Shown here: positions 35,418-44,890 of the stretch, one piece after another | Numbering within the stretch: position 1 is the stretch's first letter | Layout: each line of letters starts with the position of its first letter | Origin: Defluviitaleaceae bacterium | Lineage (GTDB): Bacteria; Bacillota; Clostridia; Lachnospirales; WRAX01 | NCBI GenBank assembly: GCA_009780415.1 | Contig: WRAC01000006.1 | Span: forward strand, 1-64,000 | DNA: 64,000 nt | Direction: 5' to 3' | Position numbers and translations under genes: made by a program | Notes under the pieces: model-generated | Database searches by the model: none | Told to the model about the DNA's origin: nothing | What the model saw: only the letters and a program-made list of their open reading frames with translations

Positions 35418-37609
35418 CTAAGAAAGAATATAACGAACAGCATCATATACCGAAGAATATCACGGATGTGCTGGAAGAAAACTATATGCCGTATACGATG
35501 AGCGTCATCGTATCCCGCGCCATACCGGAGATTGACGGCTTAAAACCCGCTCACCGCAAGCTTTTGTACATGATGTATAAGATGGGGCTGCTGAACGGGC
35601 CGCGGCGTAAATCCGCGGATGTGGTGGGGCAGACCATGCAGTTGAACCCCCACAGCGATGGCGCGATTTATGAAACCCTTGTGCGCCTTACCCGCGCAAA
35701 TGACGCCATGCTGCATCCTTTCCTGGATTCAAAGGGGAGCTTCGGCAAGCAGTATTCGCGTGATATGGCGTACGCGGCTTCGCGTTACACAGAGGTTAAG
35801 CTGGACGCGATCTGCGCGGAGCTGTTCCGGGATATAGACAAACAAGCCGTTACCTTTGTGGATAACTATAACGGCCTGATGAAGGAGCCGGTTTTGCTGC
35901 CCGTGACGTTCCCAAACGTACTCGTTTCGCCTAACCAGGGTATTGCGGTAGGAATGGCGTCGCGTATATGCGGGTTTAACCTTACCGAGGTCTGCGAGGC
36001 CACCATTGCGTTATTAAAAAATAAAAATGTTGATTTACTGCCGATTCTAAAGGCCCCCGATTTCTCAACGGGCGGTGAATTGCTTTACAGCGAAGCCGAA
36101 ATACGGCAGATATACCAGACCGGCGAAGGCACGTTCAAACTTCGCGCGAAATATCGTTATGATAAGAAAAATTCATGCGTAGAGGTTTATGAAATCCCCT
36201 ACACCACTACGGTCGAGGCTATAATGGACAAGATCGCGGCAATGTCCAAGGCGGGCAAGATTAAAGACGTTACCGATGTCCGCGATGAAACCGATTTAAA
36301 AGGCCTTAAAATAACCATAGACATACGCCGCGCCGCTTCACCCGAGGCTGTTATGCAGCGGCTGTTCGCCCAGACGACGCTGATGGACAGCTTTAGTTGC
36401 AACTTCAACATTTTGGTCGACGGCAGGCCGCGCACCATGGGAGTTGCCGAAATTCTTGAGGAATGGCTGCGCTTCCGCGTAACCTGCGTGCGCAACCGCC
36501 TGAACAACGATTTGGCGGGACACAGCGCAAAGCTGCACTTACTGCTGGGTATGGAAAAAGTTCTGCTTGATATCGACAAGGCTATCCGCATTATACGCCT
36601 GACGGAATCGGAGGACAAGGTCATCCCCAACCTGATGGCGGGCTTTGACATAAGCAAGGAGCAGGCGGAATTTATCGCGGAGATCAGGCTGCGTAACCTG
36701 AACCGGGAATATTTGCTAAAGCGGGTAGGCGAGCGGGCGGCGTTGGAGAAGGAAATTGCCTGGATTAAAGAGGTTTTAGCAGACCCGAAAAAAATAGACG
36801 CGTTGATAGCATCCGAATTAAAAGATGTTATAAAAAAATACGGGCGGCCGCGCAGAACGGAGATTGTGCATGACGCGCCCGTAAAGGTAGCCGAGGACGA
36901 CCTGATTGACGATTACGCCTTGAAGATTTTCCTTACGCGCCACAGTTATTTAAAGAAAATCCCGCTGGTGTCGCTGCGTTCAGCGGGAGAGCAGTATGTG
37001 AAGGAAGGCGACGCGATAATCCAGGACTTTGAGTGTATGAACAAAACGGAGTTGTTGCTTTTCAGCGATAAGCAGAATGTTTATAAAATGAAGGCTCATG
37101 AAATTGCGGACGCAAAGCCGGGCACGATGGGGGAATATACCGTAAACCTCCTCGAGAGCGGCGAGGACGAGAGGATCGTTTATATTACCCCCGCCAACGA
37201 TTACCGCGGGTTTATGCTGTTTGCCTATCAAAACGGCAAGATGGCGAAGGTGCAGATGGACGCGTACGCCACAAAGCTGAACCGTAAGAAGCTTATAAAC
37301 GCTTACGCGGATAAGTCGGCCCTTGTCCGCTGCGTCCGGCTTGAAGCGGACTGTGATTTTGTGGCGATGCGCGGCCTGCCCGGGCAGGCGGGCGGCGATA
37401 AAGCCATGCTCTTTAATACGGTGCTGATAAGCCCTGTGGCGGCGAAGAACTCTATCGGCGTTCAGGTGTATACCTTAAAGAAAAACAGCGGGGTTTCGGC
37501 GGTTATGTCAATGAGCGAAGCGGAAGCCATATTTGCCGACGCTGAGTTTTACCGTGCCGACAGCATACCTTCAACAGGGCATTTCCTGCACGCGAAGGAT
37601 AAAAAGTAA
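35402..37609 (+). CDS. Type IIA topoisomerase subunit A (ParC-like, Lachnospiraceae type)
   Basis: The 735-residue protein cuts and rejoins double-stranded DNA. The winged-helix region reads VSRAIPEIDGLKPAHRKLLYMMYKMGL, and the catalytic tyrosine is in AASRYTEVKL. MKEPVLLPVTFPNVLV and NQGIAVGMAS follow. The helix usually written GKYHPHGD is here GQTMQLNPHSDG, and no GyrA box (QRRGGKG) is seen, so it is not the canonical gyrase subunit. A similar variant is known to me from Lachnospiraceae, normally preceded by its own GyrB/ParE-like partner. Here the upstream neighbour is an iadA remnant, so the partner must lie elsewhere. Confidence 0.9.
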   Translation: MPKTVTKKEYNEQHHIPKNITDVLEENYMPYTMSVIVSRAIPEIDGLKPAHRKLLYMMYKMGLLNGPRRKSADVVGQTMQLNPHSDGAIYETLVRLTRANDAMLHPFLDSKGSFGKQYSRDMAYAASRYTEVKLDAICAELFRDIDKQAVTFVDNYNGLMKEPVLLPVTFPNVLVSPNQGIAVGMASRICGFNLTEVCEATIALLKNKNVDLLPILKAPDFSTGGELLYSEAEIRQIYQTGEGTFKLRAKYRYDKKNSCVEVYEIPYTTTVEAIMDKIAAMSKAGKIKDVTDVRDETDLKGLKITIDIRRAASPEAVMQRLFAQTTLMDSFSCNFNILVDGRPRTMGVAEILEEWLRFRVTCVRNRLNNDLAGHSAKLHLLLGMEKVLLDIDKAIRIIRLTESEDKVIPNLMAGFDISKEQAEFIAEIRLRNLNREYLLKRVGERAALEKEIAWIKEVLADPKKIDALIASELKDVIKKYGRPRRTEIVHDAPVKVAEDDLIDDYALKIFLTRHSYLKKIPLVSLRSAGEQYVKEGDAIIQDFECMNKTELLLFSDKQNVYKMKAHEIADAKPGTMGEYTVNLLESGEDERIVYITPANDYRGFMLFAYQNGKMAKVQMDAYATKLNRKKLINAYADKSALVRCVRLEADCDFVAMRGLPGQAGGDKAMLFNTVLISPVAAKNSIGVQVYTLKKNSGVSAVMSMSEAEAIFADAEFYRADSIPSTGHFLHAKDKK

Positions 37610-37646
37610 TTTTTGACAAATAATACTGTAAACAATTTTTGGAATG

Positions 37647-37655
37647 TGTTATAAT
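37647..37655 (+). promoter_or_regulatory. Extended -10 promoter of the stalk-domain protein gene
   Basis: TGTTATAAT (TG at 37647-37648, TATAAT at 37650-37655) forms an extended -10. A TTGACA at 37613 is too far away (31 bases) to serve as its -35. Confidence 0.5.
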
Positions 37656-37685
37656 AATGAAAAAAACAAGGAGTTGAGCGCACAA

Positions 37686-38723
37686 ATGAAGCTGATGGCA
37701 AGAATTCCGCGATGTATGCTTGCGGCGGTAATAGCCGCAACCGCTTTGATATCGGCCCCCGCCGCCGTGTGGGGCGGAAATGTGACGGATGCGATAAGAG
37801 CGGGACTGGGAGACAAGATGCCCGCGTTTACGGCTTTTACGGGAACGATTATTGAGATTAGCGACTACCACGGCGACCCGGGAAGGAAGTTCGTTTCCGT
37901 TGAGGACGAGGACGAAGGCGTCGTTAATTTTATTCTGACGGAGAATACATTATTTTTCACCGCGCCCGCGCTGCTTTACGAGGGCAATGCGGTAACGGGT
38001 TATTATGACAACCTGCGGCCCATGATGATGATTTACCCGCCGCAGCCCGAAGCCTTCGCGTTTTCGGCGGTCATGCAGGAGCCGCCTTTTGTCAAGCTTG
38101 ACAGGTTTGACGGGGAGCTTGTAAGCTTCGACGGTATGCTCAAGCTTAATATCACAGCGGACACGATAATTCATAATCAAGACGGAGATGACTTTGAGCA
38201 TGCCGGACAGACCCTTGAGGAAGCCCTCGCCGGCGCCGCGCTGAAGGTTATTTACTCGGTTTCGACCAGGAGCATCCCCGCGCTGACTACCCCCGATTTT
38301 ATAATGGTGCTGTACGAAACTGCGGAAATTCCGGTTATACCGGTTTACCCGGCTGCCGGTACACCCGTTCCGCTGGTTGTGCAAAACGAGCTTGCCGGCG
38401 AGGTGCCCTTTGAAGCTCTGGACGACGGAACTGTCATGGTGCCGTTACGCGTTGTGAGCGACGCGCTTGGCATAGAGCTTGGCTGGGACGGCGAGACGCA
38501 GTCCGTAATCTGGGACGGTTTAATTAAGCTCTCAATCGGCGCGGATGAATATATATGCGAACGGCGCGGTGAAGCAGTCAGTATCAATATAGGCGCCGCA
38601 CCCACGCTTATTAATGACCGCACTTACGTGCCGCTGCAATTCTTTACAGAGGTGGCAGGATTCAATAACGCGTACTTCTTTGAAGGGCAAATTGAGATTA
38701 ATGATTTTGATTTAATGCAGTAA
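37686..38723 (+). CDS. Exported stalk-domain protein (copper amine oxidase N-like)
   Basis: The 345-residue protein starts with a signal peptide (MARIPRCMLAAVIAATALISAPAA). The last ~120 residues hold the stalk domain pattern: DGTVMVPLRVVSDALGIELGWDG and INDRTYVPLQFFTEVAGF. A similar fold ends the large surface protein at 4113-7706. The N-terminal part (TAFTGTIIEISDY, then FVSVEDEDEGVVNFIL) is beta-rich and may be a binding module. ATG 37686 follows AAGGAG at a spacing of 12. The function is unknown, but it should be cell-wall associated. Confidence 0.85.
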   Translation: MKLMARIPRCMLAAVIAATALISAPAAVWGGNVTDAIRAGLGDKMPAFTAFTGTIIEISDYHGDPGRKFVSVEDEDEGVVNFILTENTLFFTAPALLYEGNAVTGYYDNLRPMMMIYPPQPEAFAFSAVMQEPPFVKLDRFDGELVSFDGMLKLNITADTIIHNQDGDDFEHAGQTLEEALAGAALKVIYSVSTRSIPALTTPDFIMVLYETAEIPVIPVYPAAGTPVPLVVQNELAGEVPFEALDDGTVMVPLRVVSDALGIELGWDGETQSVIWDGLIKLSIGADEYICERRGEAVSINIGAAPTLINDRTYVPLQFFTEVAGFNNAYFFEGQIEINDFDLMQ

Positions 38724-38734
38724 ATGATGACAAC

Positions 38735-38777
38735 AAAAAACGGGATGCTTATTCAAGCCGAGCATCCCGTTTTTTTT
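38735..38777. terminator. Bidirectional terminator
   Basis: ACGGGATGCT and AGCATCCCGT form a perfect 10-bp stem, preceded by an A-run and followed by eight T residues. It serves both the stalk-protein gene and the convergent ytaF gene. Confidence 0.92.
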
Positions 38778-39342
38778 ACCAAACTAACTTAGTCACCGCC
38801 AACCCTATCAAAACCATGCCGGCCAGCCAATTCATATTCAACCGCTTTCGCGCAATTTTTCCGCCAAAATGGCATCCCAGCAGCACAGCCAGCAGATTCA
38901 TAACCAGCGACGCCGCAAGCAGGGTCGGTATGTTTATATTTCCCAGCGCCGCGCCAAAACCCGCCGCCAGACCGTCAAGCGACAAGGCCAAGGCAAGCAC
39001 TGCCGCCTCCCCGGCGGACAGCGATTTGACCGTTCGAGCCGCTTCGGATTTATTGATGAGCTTTATCAACCCTAGAATAAACAATATCGTAAAGCAAATC
39101 ACCGCCGTCAGCCAGGCGGGCATAAAACCCCTCACCGACGCACCCGCGAGCAACGACAGGCCCAGCACCGCACCGCAGATGATGTTTATGATCATCGCTT
39201 TCCAAAACCCTATTTTAATGCCGTTGCCGCCATAGGCGAACCCGGCTGCCAAAGCGTCAACCGAAAGGGTCGCTGTCAGCAAGAGCGCTTCCATGAAATA
39301 GACCGTGGATAAAACGGGGTACTCGGGAAAGACTGCCGGCAT
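38776..39342 (-). CDS. ytaF: Sporulation membrane protein YtaF (MntP-like)
   Basis: The 188-residue protein has six hydrophobic segments in two repeats with the paired motif LSVDALAAGFAYG and LSLDGLAAGFGAAL, whose aspartates face the membrane in MntP-like transporters. YtaF proteins are sigma-E-controlled in Bacillus; their substrate is unknown. The start at 39342 follows GGAGGTGG. A later ATG has no such site. The ribosome binding site and start lie in a strong hairpin. Confidence 0.88.
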   Translation of the reverse strand: MPAVFPEYPVLSTVYFMEALLLTATLSVDALAAGFAYGGNGIKIGFWKAMIINIICGAVLGLSLLAGASVRGFMPAWLTAVICFTILFILGLIKLINKSEAARTVKSLSAGEAAVLALALSLDGLAAGFGAALGNINIPTLLAASLVMNLLAVLLGCHFGGKIARKRLNMNWLAGMVLIGLAVTKLVW

Positions 39343-39374
39343 ATACCCACCTCCATAGTGCTATGGTATGCCGG
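39336..39374 (-). promoter_or_regulatory. Hairpin covering the ytaF ribosome binding site and start codon
   Basis: In the ytaF mRNA, CCGGCATACC pairs with GGTATATGCCGG, and inside it CCATAG pairs with CTATGG over a short loop. The GGAGG site and the ATG are both inside the fold, so translation should depend on opening it. Confidence 0.65.
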
Positions 39375-39413
39375 ACGGATGTTTTGGGAAGCTTGTTGGG
39401 TTTTTAATTGATT

Positions 39414-40244
39414 TTAGAACCCCAGCGCGTTTTTGATGTACTTGCGCGAGATTTCGGCGGAGTTATAATTACAGATTGGCGGGTTGTCCAACTCCACGCA
39501 GAGTACGCCATCATATCCGATTTCCTCAAGCGCGGCTTTAACGGCGGGAAAATCAACCGTACCCAGACCAAGCGCGCGGAAGGTTCCCATTTTCTGCGCG
39601 CCGTCCGCCCTGCTCAGCGCGTGGGCATCCACATCCTTGAGGTGGACATACGCGACGCGGGCGCCGAGCTTTTTGATGATATCAACGGGGTCAATGCCGG
39701 CAAGGGTAACATGCGCGGTGTCTATGCAGAAACTTACATATTCGGGGTTTGTGTTGGCGGCGAAGTGGTCTATGTCGCTTTGGGAGAACACGCAGGTACC
39801 GTAATGCGAGTGGAAAGTAAGGGTAATACCCTTTGTTTTGGCGTACTCACCCAGTTTGTCCGCTATGCGGCACATCGCGTTTATCATTTCAATGTTTGTG
39901 GGGCGTTCGATGGGGCCGTCATCACCAAAACCGCTGTTTTGGCAGTTGTACCATTTTCCGCCTATCGCCGCCAGGAAATCCACCTGTTTCTTTGCGGTTT
40001 CAAGGGCGGCGGCTTCATCGAAACCAAAATGCCCGTAGAGATTCACAAGGTTAACACCGTATTTTTTTGTCAGCTCAACAAGCTCATCCGGGTTCTCCGC
40101 GTAAAAATCGCGGATGAAAGCAAAGTTCTCGACATAATCGTAACCAAGGTACCTGCATTCCCTGAAAGACGCCTCAAGCTGCTTTTTCGCCGTTTCCGGC
40201 TCTTTGGCGTTAATCCACGTCCATCCCGTGTACGCTATCTTCAT
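39414..40244 (-). CDS. Sugar phosphate isomerase/epimerase (xylose isomerase-like TIM barrel)
   Basis: The 276-residue protein has the AP endonuclease 2 / IolE-type TIM-barrel pattern: TLTFHSHYGTCVF, VSFCIDTAHVTLAGIDPVDIIKKLG, VAYVHLKDVDA and a C-terminal GYDGVLCVELDN. His, Asp and Glu in these strands are the usual divalent-metal ligands. Members isomerise or dehydrate sugars or inositol derivatives. No pathway neighbours narrow the substrate. The GGAGG site lies just upstream. Confidence 0.85.
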   Translation of the reverse strand: MKIAYTGWTWINAKEPETAKKQLEASFRECRYLGYDYVENFAFIRDFYAENPDELVELTKKYGVNLVNLYGHFGFDEAAALETAKKQVDFLAAIGGKWYNCQNSGFGDDGPIERPTNIEMINAMCRIADKLGEYAKTKGITLTFHSHYGTCVFSQSDIDHFAANTNPEYVSFCIDTAHVTLAGIDPVDIIKKLGARVAYVHLKDVDAHALSRADGAQKMGTFRALGLGTVDFPAVKAALEEIGYDGVLCVELDNPPICNYNSAEISRKYIKNALGF

Positions 40245-40295
40245 TAACTGCCGCCTCCTTATTATTAACTTTATTAGTTGATGTACCCTTTTTTA

Positions 40296-40418
40296 TTAGT
40301 AAAAATCTTTGCCTTTTATCCTTTTGCCTGCTGCCATCAGCGCGCATAAAAGGCCTGCCGCTATCATCAAGCCGTATCCGTAAACTGTTATAAAACCTAA
40401 GTTTATTTCGCTATACAA
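40296..40418 (-). pseudogene. N-terminal remnant of prolipoprotein diacylglyceryl transferase (lgt)
   Basis: A 40-codon frame starting at TTG 40418 encodes NLGFITVYGYGLMIAAGLLC, the characteristic N-terminus of Lgt (ITVYxYGLMIALG), and stops at 40296 after KGKDFY. The remaining ~220 residues, including the conserved HGG and RxGN regions, are absent. It is not a functional enzyme. A full lgt is expected elsewhere because several lipoproteins occur here. Confidence 0.6.
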
Positions 40419-40475
40419 TCACATGCCGCTCCCAAAATAAATTCTCTTCATAACAACGGCTTCATCCAGTAAAGC

Positions 40476-40748
40476 TTATTTTTTATTCATTTTGGCATAT
40501 ATACTGATATTGCTTAAATCCTCAAGCGCGTCTTTTGCTACGCAGTGCAAGCCGATCCCCAACAACAATGACACAATGAAAATAATAAAGAAAATAATCA
40601 CCCAAAACATTTTCTCGGCGTTAAATCCGTAACGGAGTATATTGGACATCTCCGACCTGGAGAAAGCAATAGCCGTCATAATGAAAAAAATAACGCTTGT
40701 CGAAATTAATATTAACGACAATTTCTTCGTCCGTTCAAAAAATCGCAT
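40476..40748 (-). CDS. Small two-helix membrane protein of unknown function
   Basis: The 90-residue protein has two hydrophobic helices (LSLILISTSVIFFIMTAIAF and FWVIIFFIIFIVSLLLGIGL) with short charged ends. It lies just downstream of the broken amidase, 13 bases away, and may share its transcript. I do not recognise a family. Confidence 0.55.
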   Translation of the reverse strand: MRFFERTKKLSLILISTSVIFFIMTAIAFSRSEMSNILRYGFNAEKMFWVIIFFIIFIVSLLLGIGLHCVAKDALEDLSNISIYAKMNKK

Positions 40749-40761
40749 TAAATAATCCCCT

Positions 40762-42206
40762 CTATATATTGGGTCTTAATTCTAATCCCAGCAACTGCTC
40801 AACTGCATAACCCACAGCCAATAAAACACCTTCGTCAAATTTCTTTGCTATCCAGTTCGACCCGATGGGAAGGCCGTCCTTGCGCTGTCCAATCGGCACG
40901 GTCATGCTGGGAAATCCCGTAAACGGCGCTGCTTTGGCAAAGGAGTCGCACAGCAGCACATCGGCGCCGCTTTCCTCAAACACTTCGTTTAAGTGTTTAA
41001 TAGTCTCATCCCGCTTGATCAGCGCGCGTAAATATTCCGGCTCCGTCATGCGGCCCGTCGTTTGGTATTCGCAGTCCGTCAGCAAACTCTGCCCGTATTT
41101 AAGGGCCGTCTCCGCATTTATTTGATTAAACAGGATTATTTCGCGCAGCGTTTTAACGGGCGTACTGGTATGCAGCGTTGACAAATAATGGTTCATACAT
41201 GCCTTGAACTCATATTTCATAATGGGCTTACGCGCCTCTATATCATTATCTATCTTCAATCCCTCAATTAATTTCGCGCCCGCGCCTGACATAGCTTTAA
41301 GCAGGCTCCCGAAAGCGTCATTCTCCTCTCCGTCCTCTGCGCCGAGCTTCACAACACCGATTTTAACGCCTTTAAGCCCATGCTGAACAAGGAATTTGGT
41401 ATAATCCGTATTCACGCGTCCGGCGTACCCGTGCGCGGCGGGGTCGTGGGGATCGGCGTCCGCAAGAACACCAAGCAATATCGCCGCGTCCCGTACGCAC
41501 CGCGCCATCGGCCCGGGCGTATCCAATGTGCTTGAAATGGGGATTATACCGCTCCTGCCGGCAAGCCCCAGCGTCGGTTTTATGCCTACAATACCGTTTG
41601 CCGCGGAAGGCGATACTATCGAGCCCACCGTCTCCGTCCCGACGGAACATGAGCAAAGCCCGGCGGCGACGGCAACCCCTGACCCTGAACTGGAGCCGCT
41701 GGGTGTTTCGCCGCGGTTATAAGGGTTTAAAACTTGCCCGCCTCTTGAACTATATCCCGACGGCATCCCGTCCCGCGACATGTAATTGGCGAATTCCGTC
41801 ATATTTACTTTTCCCAGTATCAACGCCCCGGCTTTGCGCAGGCATGTGACGATATGCGCGTCATAAGGCGCATACACATCCGCCAGCGCCAATGAACCCG
41901 CGCTTGTATCAGCCTGTCCGCGGTATTAATATTATCCTTCAGCAAAACCGGAACACCAAAAAGGGGCGGCAGTTCGCCCCCTTTAACCATAATCACGTCC
42001 ATCGCGTCCGCAATATGCAGCGCGTCGGGGTTTACCTCCAGCACGGAATTAAGCCCGCCCTCGCACGAATCCACTTCCGCGATCCGCGAAAGGTACGCCG
42101 TAACAAGCTCCCTAACGCTAATCCTCTTTTCGGTATACAACTCACTTATTTCTTGAATAGACGAAAAATGAAGAGCCGGCATCCCTATCACCCTATCTTT
42201 AGTCAT
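40762..42206 (-). pseudogene. Amidase-signature hydrolase gene broken by one frameshift
   Basis: Two overlapping frames make one amidase. The first (from 42206) gives GVPVLLKDNINTADRLI with the catalytic lysine. One base is missing in CTTGTATC near 41906. The second frame continues LADVYAPYDAHIVTCLRKAG, GETPSGSSSGSGVAVAAGL (cis-serine) and GTETVGSIVSPSAANGIVG (nucleophile serine), through to the stop. Restoring one base gives about 480 residues, normal for GatA-like or peptide amidases. The start overlaps the uppP stop by 4 bases. It is either a recent pseudogene or a sequencing error, since the downstream frame shows no other damage. Confidence 0.88.
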
Positions 42207-43021
42207 CTGCCAAAAAACATCCCGTTCAACAAAAATGTATCCACGCCGACAAACGCCGCCAGCGCAAATAAATAGAACGAAAAATACCGGAGCTTTGCCT
42301 GCTGGATCAGCTTGAAAACAAGGTTAACCGCCAAATACCCGGAAAGCACCGCCGCGAAGAACCCAAACGCCATGTTTATCATATCGCCGGCGGAAAGTTC
42401 AATGGCCCCCGTTATCACTCCCCTGCCTTCCATAACCGCCGCTCCGAGGATGGAGGGTATGCTGAGCAAGAAAACAAACTTTGCCGCGTCTTCCCTTTTC
42501 ATTTTGCGGAACAATGATGCCGCCGTGGTAGAGCCGGAACGCGATATCGCCGGACAAATAGCAACCGCCTGCATTATGCCGACAACTAACGCGTCCGTTA
42601 AACGCACATCTTTAATCTCTTTAGTCAAATGCGTCTTATTGACGCGATCCGCGTAAAACAGCAATAGAGCCGTAATCACAAACCCCACCATTAAAAACGG
42701 CATGTTCGTACGCAGGGCATCAATATTATCCCTAAACAGCAAAGCCGCCGGGATAATGGGCACAGTAGCCATAATAAGCAGAGCTGTGGTCTTTTGGAAA
42801 GGCTTCCTGATAAGCGCCCAAATTTCTTTACGCAGCACAATAAAAACGGATACCAGCGTACCCATATGTAAGACCACGTCAAACAGCAGTTCCGCAGCCG
42901 ATTCATCTCCGGCATAATCAAACGCGGCATGGAAAAGCGCGAGATGTCCGGAGCTAGATACCGGCAAAAATTCGGTAATACCCTGAACAATTCCCAATAT
43001 AACAGCATGAAGCAGCGACAT
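42203..43021 (-). CDS. uppP: Undecaprenyl-diphosphatase UppP (BacA)
   Basis: UppP recycles the lipid carrier for peptidoglycan synthesis by dephosphorylating undecaprenyl diphosphate, and gives bacitracin resistance. The 272-residue membrane protein has the conserved VQGITEFLPVSSSGHLAL motif near the start (catalytic Glu and Ser) and CPAISRSGSTTAASLF in the second repeat (catalytic Arg). Length is standard. Confidence 0.96.
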   Translation of the reverse strand: MSLLHAVILGIVQGITEFLPVSSSGHLALFHAAFDYAGDESAAELLFDVVLHMGTLVSVFIVLRKEIWALIRKPFQKTTALLIMATVPIIPAALLFRDNIDALRTNMPFLMVGFVITALLLFYADRVNKTHLTKEIKDVRLTDALVVGIMQAVAICPAISRSGSTTAASLFRKMKREDAAKFVFLLSIPSILGAAVMEGRGVITGAIELSAGDMINMAFGFFAAVLSGYLAVNLVFKLIQQAKLRYFSFYLFALAAFVGVDTFLLNGMFFGR

Positions 43022-43059
43022 ATATTCTCCTTGAATGAACTATGTGAAGATCCGACAGT

Positions 43060-43076
43060 GCGGGCGGTACGCCCGC
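43060..43076. terminator. GC-rich hairpin between rny and uppP
   Basis: GCGGGCG and CGCCCGC form a perfect 7-bp stem over a 3-base loop. No T-run follows on either strand, so it is a processing or weak termination site at best. Confidence 0.35.
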
Positions 43077-43097
43077 GCTCCCAGTATAGTCTTATAT

Positions 43098-44651
43098 CTA
43101 TTTCGCGTATTCAATTGCTCTGGTTTCACGTATCAAATTAATCTTTATCTGCCCGGGATACTCAACCTCGGCTTCTATTTTTTTGGCAACCTCGCGGGCC
43201 AGCCAGACGAGTCCGGCATCGTCCACGACTTCGGGTATGACGATCAGACGGAGCTCACGCCCGGCTTGGATGGCGAAGGATTTCTCGACGCCCTGAAACG
43301 CGTCCGCTATTTCTTCCAGTTTATGCAGGCGTTTTACGTAAGATTCCAAGGTTTCGCGGCGCGCGCCGGGACGCGCGCCGGATATGGCGTCCGCGGCCTG
43401 TACGATGATGGAGATGGCGTTGGTGGGCTCGACATCGCCATGATGCGCTTCGACGGCGTTGATGATGATGTCGGATTCCTTGTATTTTTTAAGCAGGGAA
43501 ACGCCCAGGGATACATGGGTCCCTTCGTGTTCGTGGTCAAGGGATTTGCCTATATCGTGGAGCAGTCCCGCGCGTTTGGCAAGGGCTACGTCGGCGCCTA
43601 ATTCGCTTGCTATTATTCCGCTAAGGATCGAAACCTCTATGGAATGCTTCAGGACGTTCTGCCCATAGCTGGTTCTGTACTTCATCTTGCCCAGCGCCCG
43701 GATAACTTCTTGGTGCAAGGCGTGTACGCCTGTTTCAAAGGTTGCCGCTTCGCCTTCCTCGCGTATGCACTGTTCGACTTCTTTTTTCGCTTTTTCCACC
43801 ATTTCCTCGATGCGGGCGGGATGTACGCGCCCGTCGATGATCAGTTTTTCCAAAGCGACTTTGGCGATTTCGCGGCGGATGGGATCAAACCCCGACAGGA
43901 TAACGGCCTCCGGTGTATCGTCTATAATCAGGTCTATACCGGTCAATGACTCGATTGCGCGTATGTTGCGGCCTTCCCTGCCTATTATACGGCCCTTCAT
44001 TTCATCGTTTGGCAGTGACACCACGGAAACGCTTGTTTCGGCGAACTGGTCAACCGCGCAGCGCTGTATGGCGGTAGCCAGTATTTCTTTGGCTTTCTTA
44101 GCCGATTCGAGCTTAGCTTTTGCTTCAATGTCTTTGATCATCATGGCGGATTCGAGTTTTACCTCGGTTTCGATAACTGACAACAAGTGATCCTTGGCTT
44201 GTTCCTGCGTATAGCCCGATATCCGTTCAAGCTCTTCCGTATGTTTTTTCAAAACCACCGCTATCTCGGCTTTTTGCGTGTCCAAAGACTCCATTTTCTT
44301 TTGGTACTGTTCCTCTTTTTTCTCAAGCGAATCATTTTTACGGTCAACCGATTCCTCTTTTTGCTGTATGCGGCGTTCCTGACGGCTAATCTCGCTCCTG
44401 CGTTCCTTGAGCTCCTTTTCAAATTCGTTCTTTACCCGTATGCTGTCTTCTTTCGCTTCCAGAAGAATCTCTTTTTTTCTGGATTCCGCAAGTTTCTTTG
44501 CGTCCTCAACGATACTCTCTGCCTGTGTTTCCGCGGAACCGATCTTAGCCTCCGCCACTTTTTTACGGTAAGTGACGCCTAAAATAAAACCCACAACCAC
44601 TGCCGCGACCGCGACTGAAACAGTTAAAATAGTAATTGGTATTGTACCCAT
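43098..44651 (-). CDS. rny: Ribonuclease Y
   Basis: RNase Y is the membrane-bound endonuclease that starts mRNA decay in many Firmicutes. The 517-residue protein has an N-terminal membrane helix ([20 protein letters not shown]), a long charged coiled coil (about 25-200), a KH domain ([21 protein letters not shown]) and an HD domain with [15 protein letters not shown] 44651 follows GGAGGTACT. The longer frame from 44711 would add a non-family N-terminus. Confidence 0.96.
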   Translation of the reverse strand: MGTIPITILTVSVAVAAVVVGFILGVTYRKKVAEAKIGSAETQAESIVEDAKKLAESRKKEILLEAKEDSIRVKNEFEKELKERRSEISRQERRIQQKEESVDRKNDSLEKKEEQYQKKMESLDTQKAEIAVVLKKHTEELERISGYTQEQAKDHLLSVIETEVKLESAMMIKDIEAKAKLESAKKAKEILATAIQRCAVDQFAETSVSVVSLPNDEMKGRIIGREGRNIRAIESLTGIDLIIDDTPEAVILSGFDPIRREIAKVALEKLIIDGRVHPARIEEMVEKAKKEVEQCIREEGEAATFETGVHALHQEVIRALGKMKYRTSYGQNVLKHSIEVSILSGIIASELGADVALAKRAGLLHDIGKSLDHEHEGTHVSLGVSLLKKYKESDIIINAVEAHHGDVEPTNAISIIVQAADAISGARPGARRETLESYVKRLHKLEEIADAFQGVEKSFAIQAGRELRLIVIPEVVDDAGLVWLAREVAKKIEAEVEYPGQIKINLIRETRAIEYAK

Positions 44652-44890
44652 TAGTACCTCCCTCGTTAACTTCTCAATGTGCATCAAAAAAAAGCATGTG
44701 TATACGCACAAACAAACATGCCCTTATATTAATCCCAATTCAGAAGAAGGATAAAAATGAGATTACCAGAAGAGGACATGTTCCGTTGCAAATTTTCAAA
44801 ACACTGTCCTCAATTTTATATTAAAAATGTAAATATGTCAAGTTTTTTGTGGAACAAAAAGGAGGGCGCATCCGTTAAACATATGCCGAA

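Noticed and set aside
37613-37618. TTGACA with TATAAT at 37650 as a full promoter
   Set aside because: The spacer would be 31 bases. Only the extended -10 is kept.
43035-44582. Several plus-strand frames inside the RNase Y gene
   Set aside because: They are complements of the coiled-coil and HD coding sequence of rny and lack start signals.
44652-44890. Gap upstream of rny, searched for a small gene or terminator
   Set aside because: Only a loose GAGGACA/TGTCCTC pairing at 44777-44815 is present, with no open frame having a ribosome binding site.
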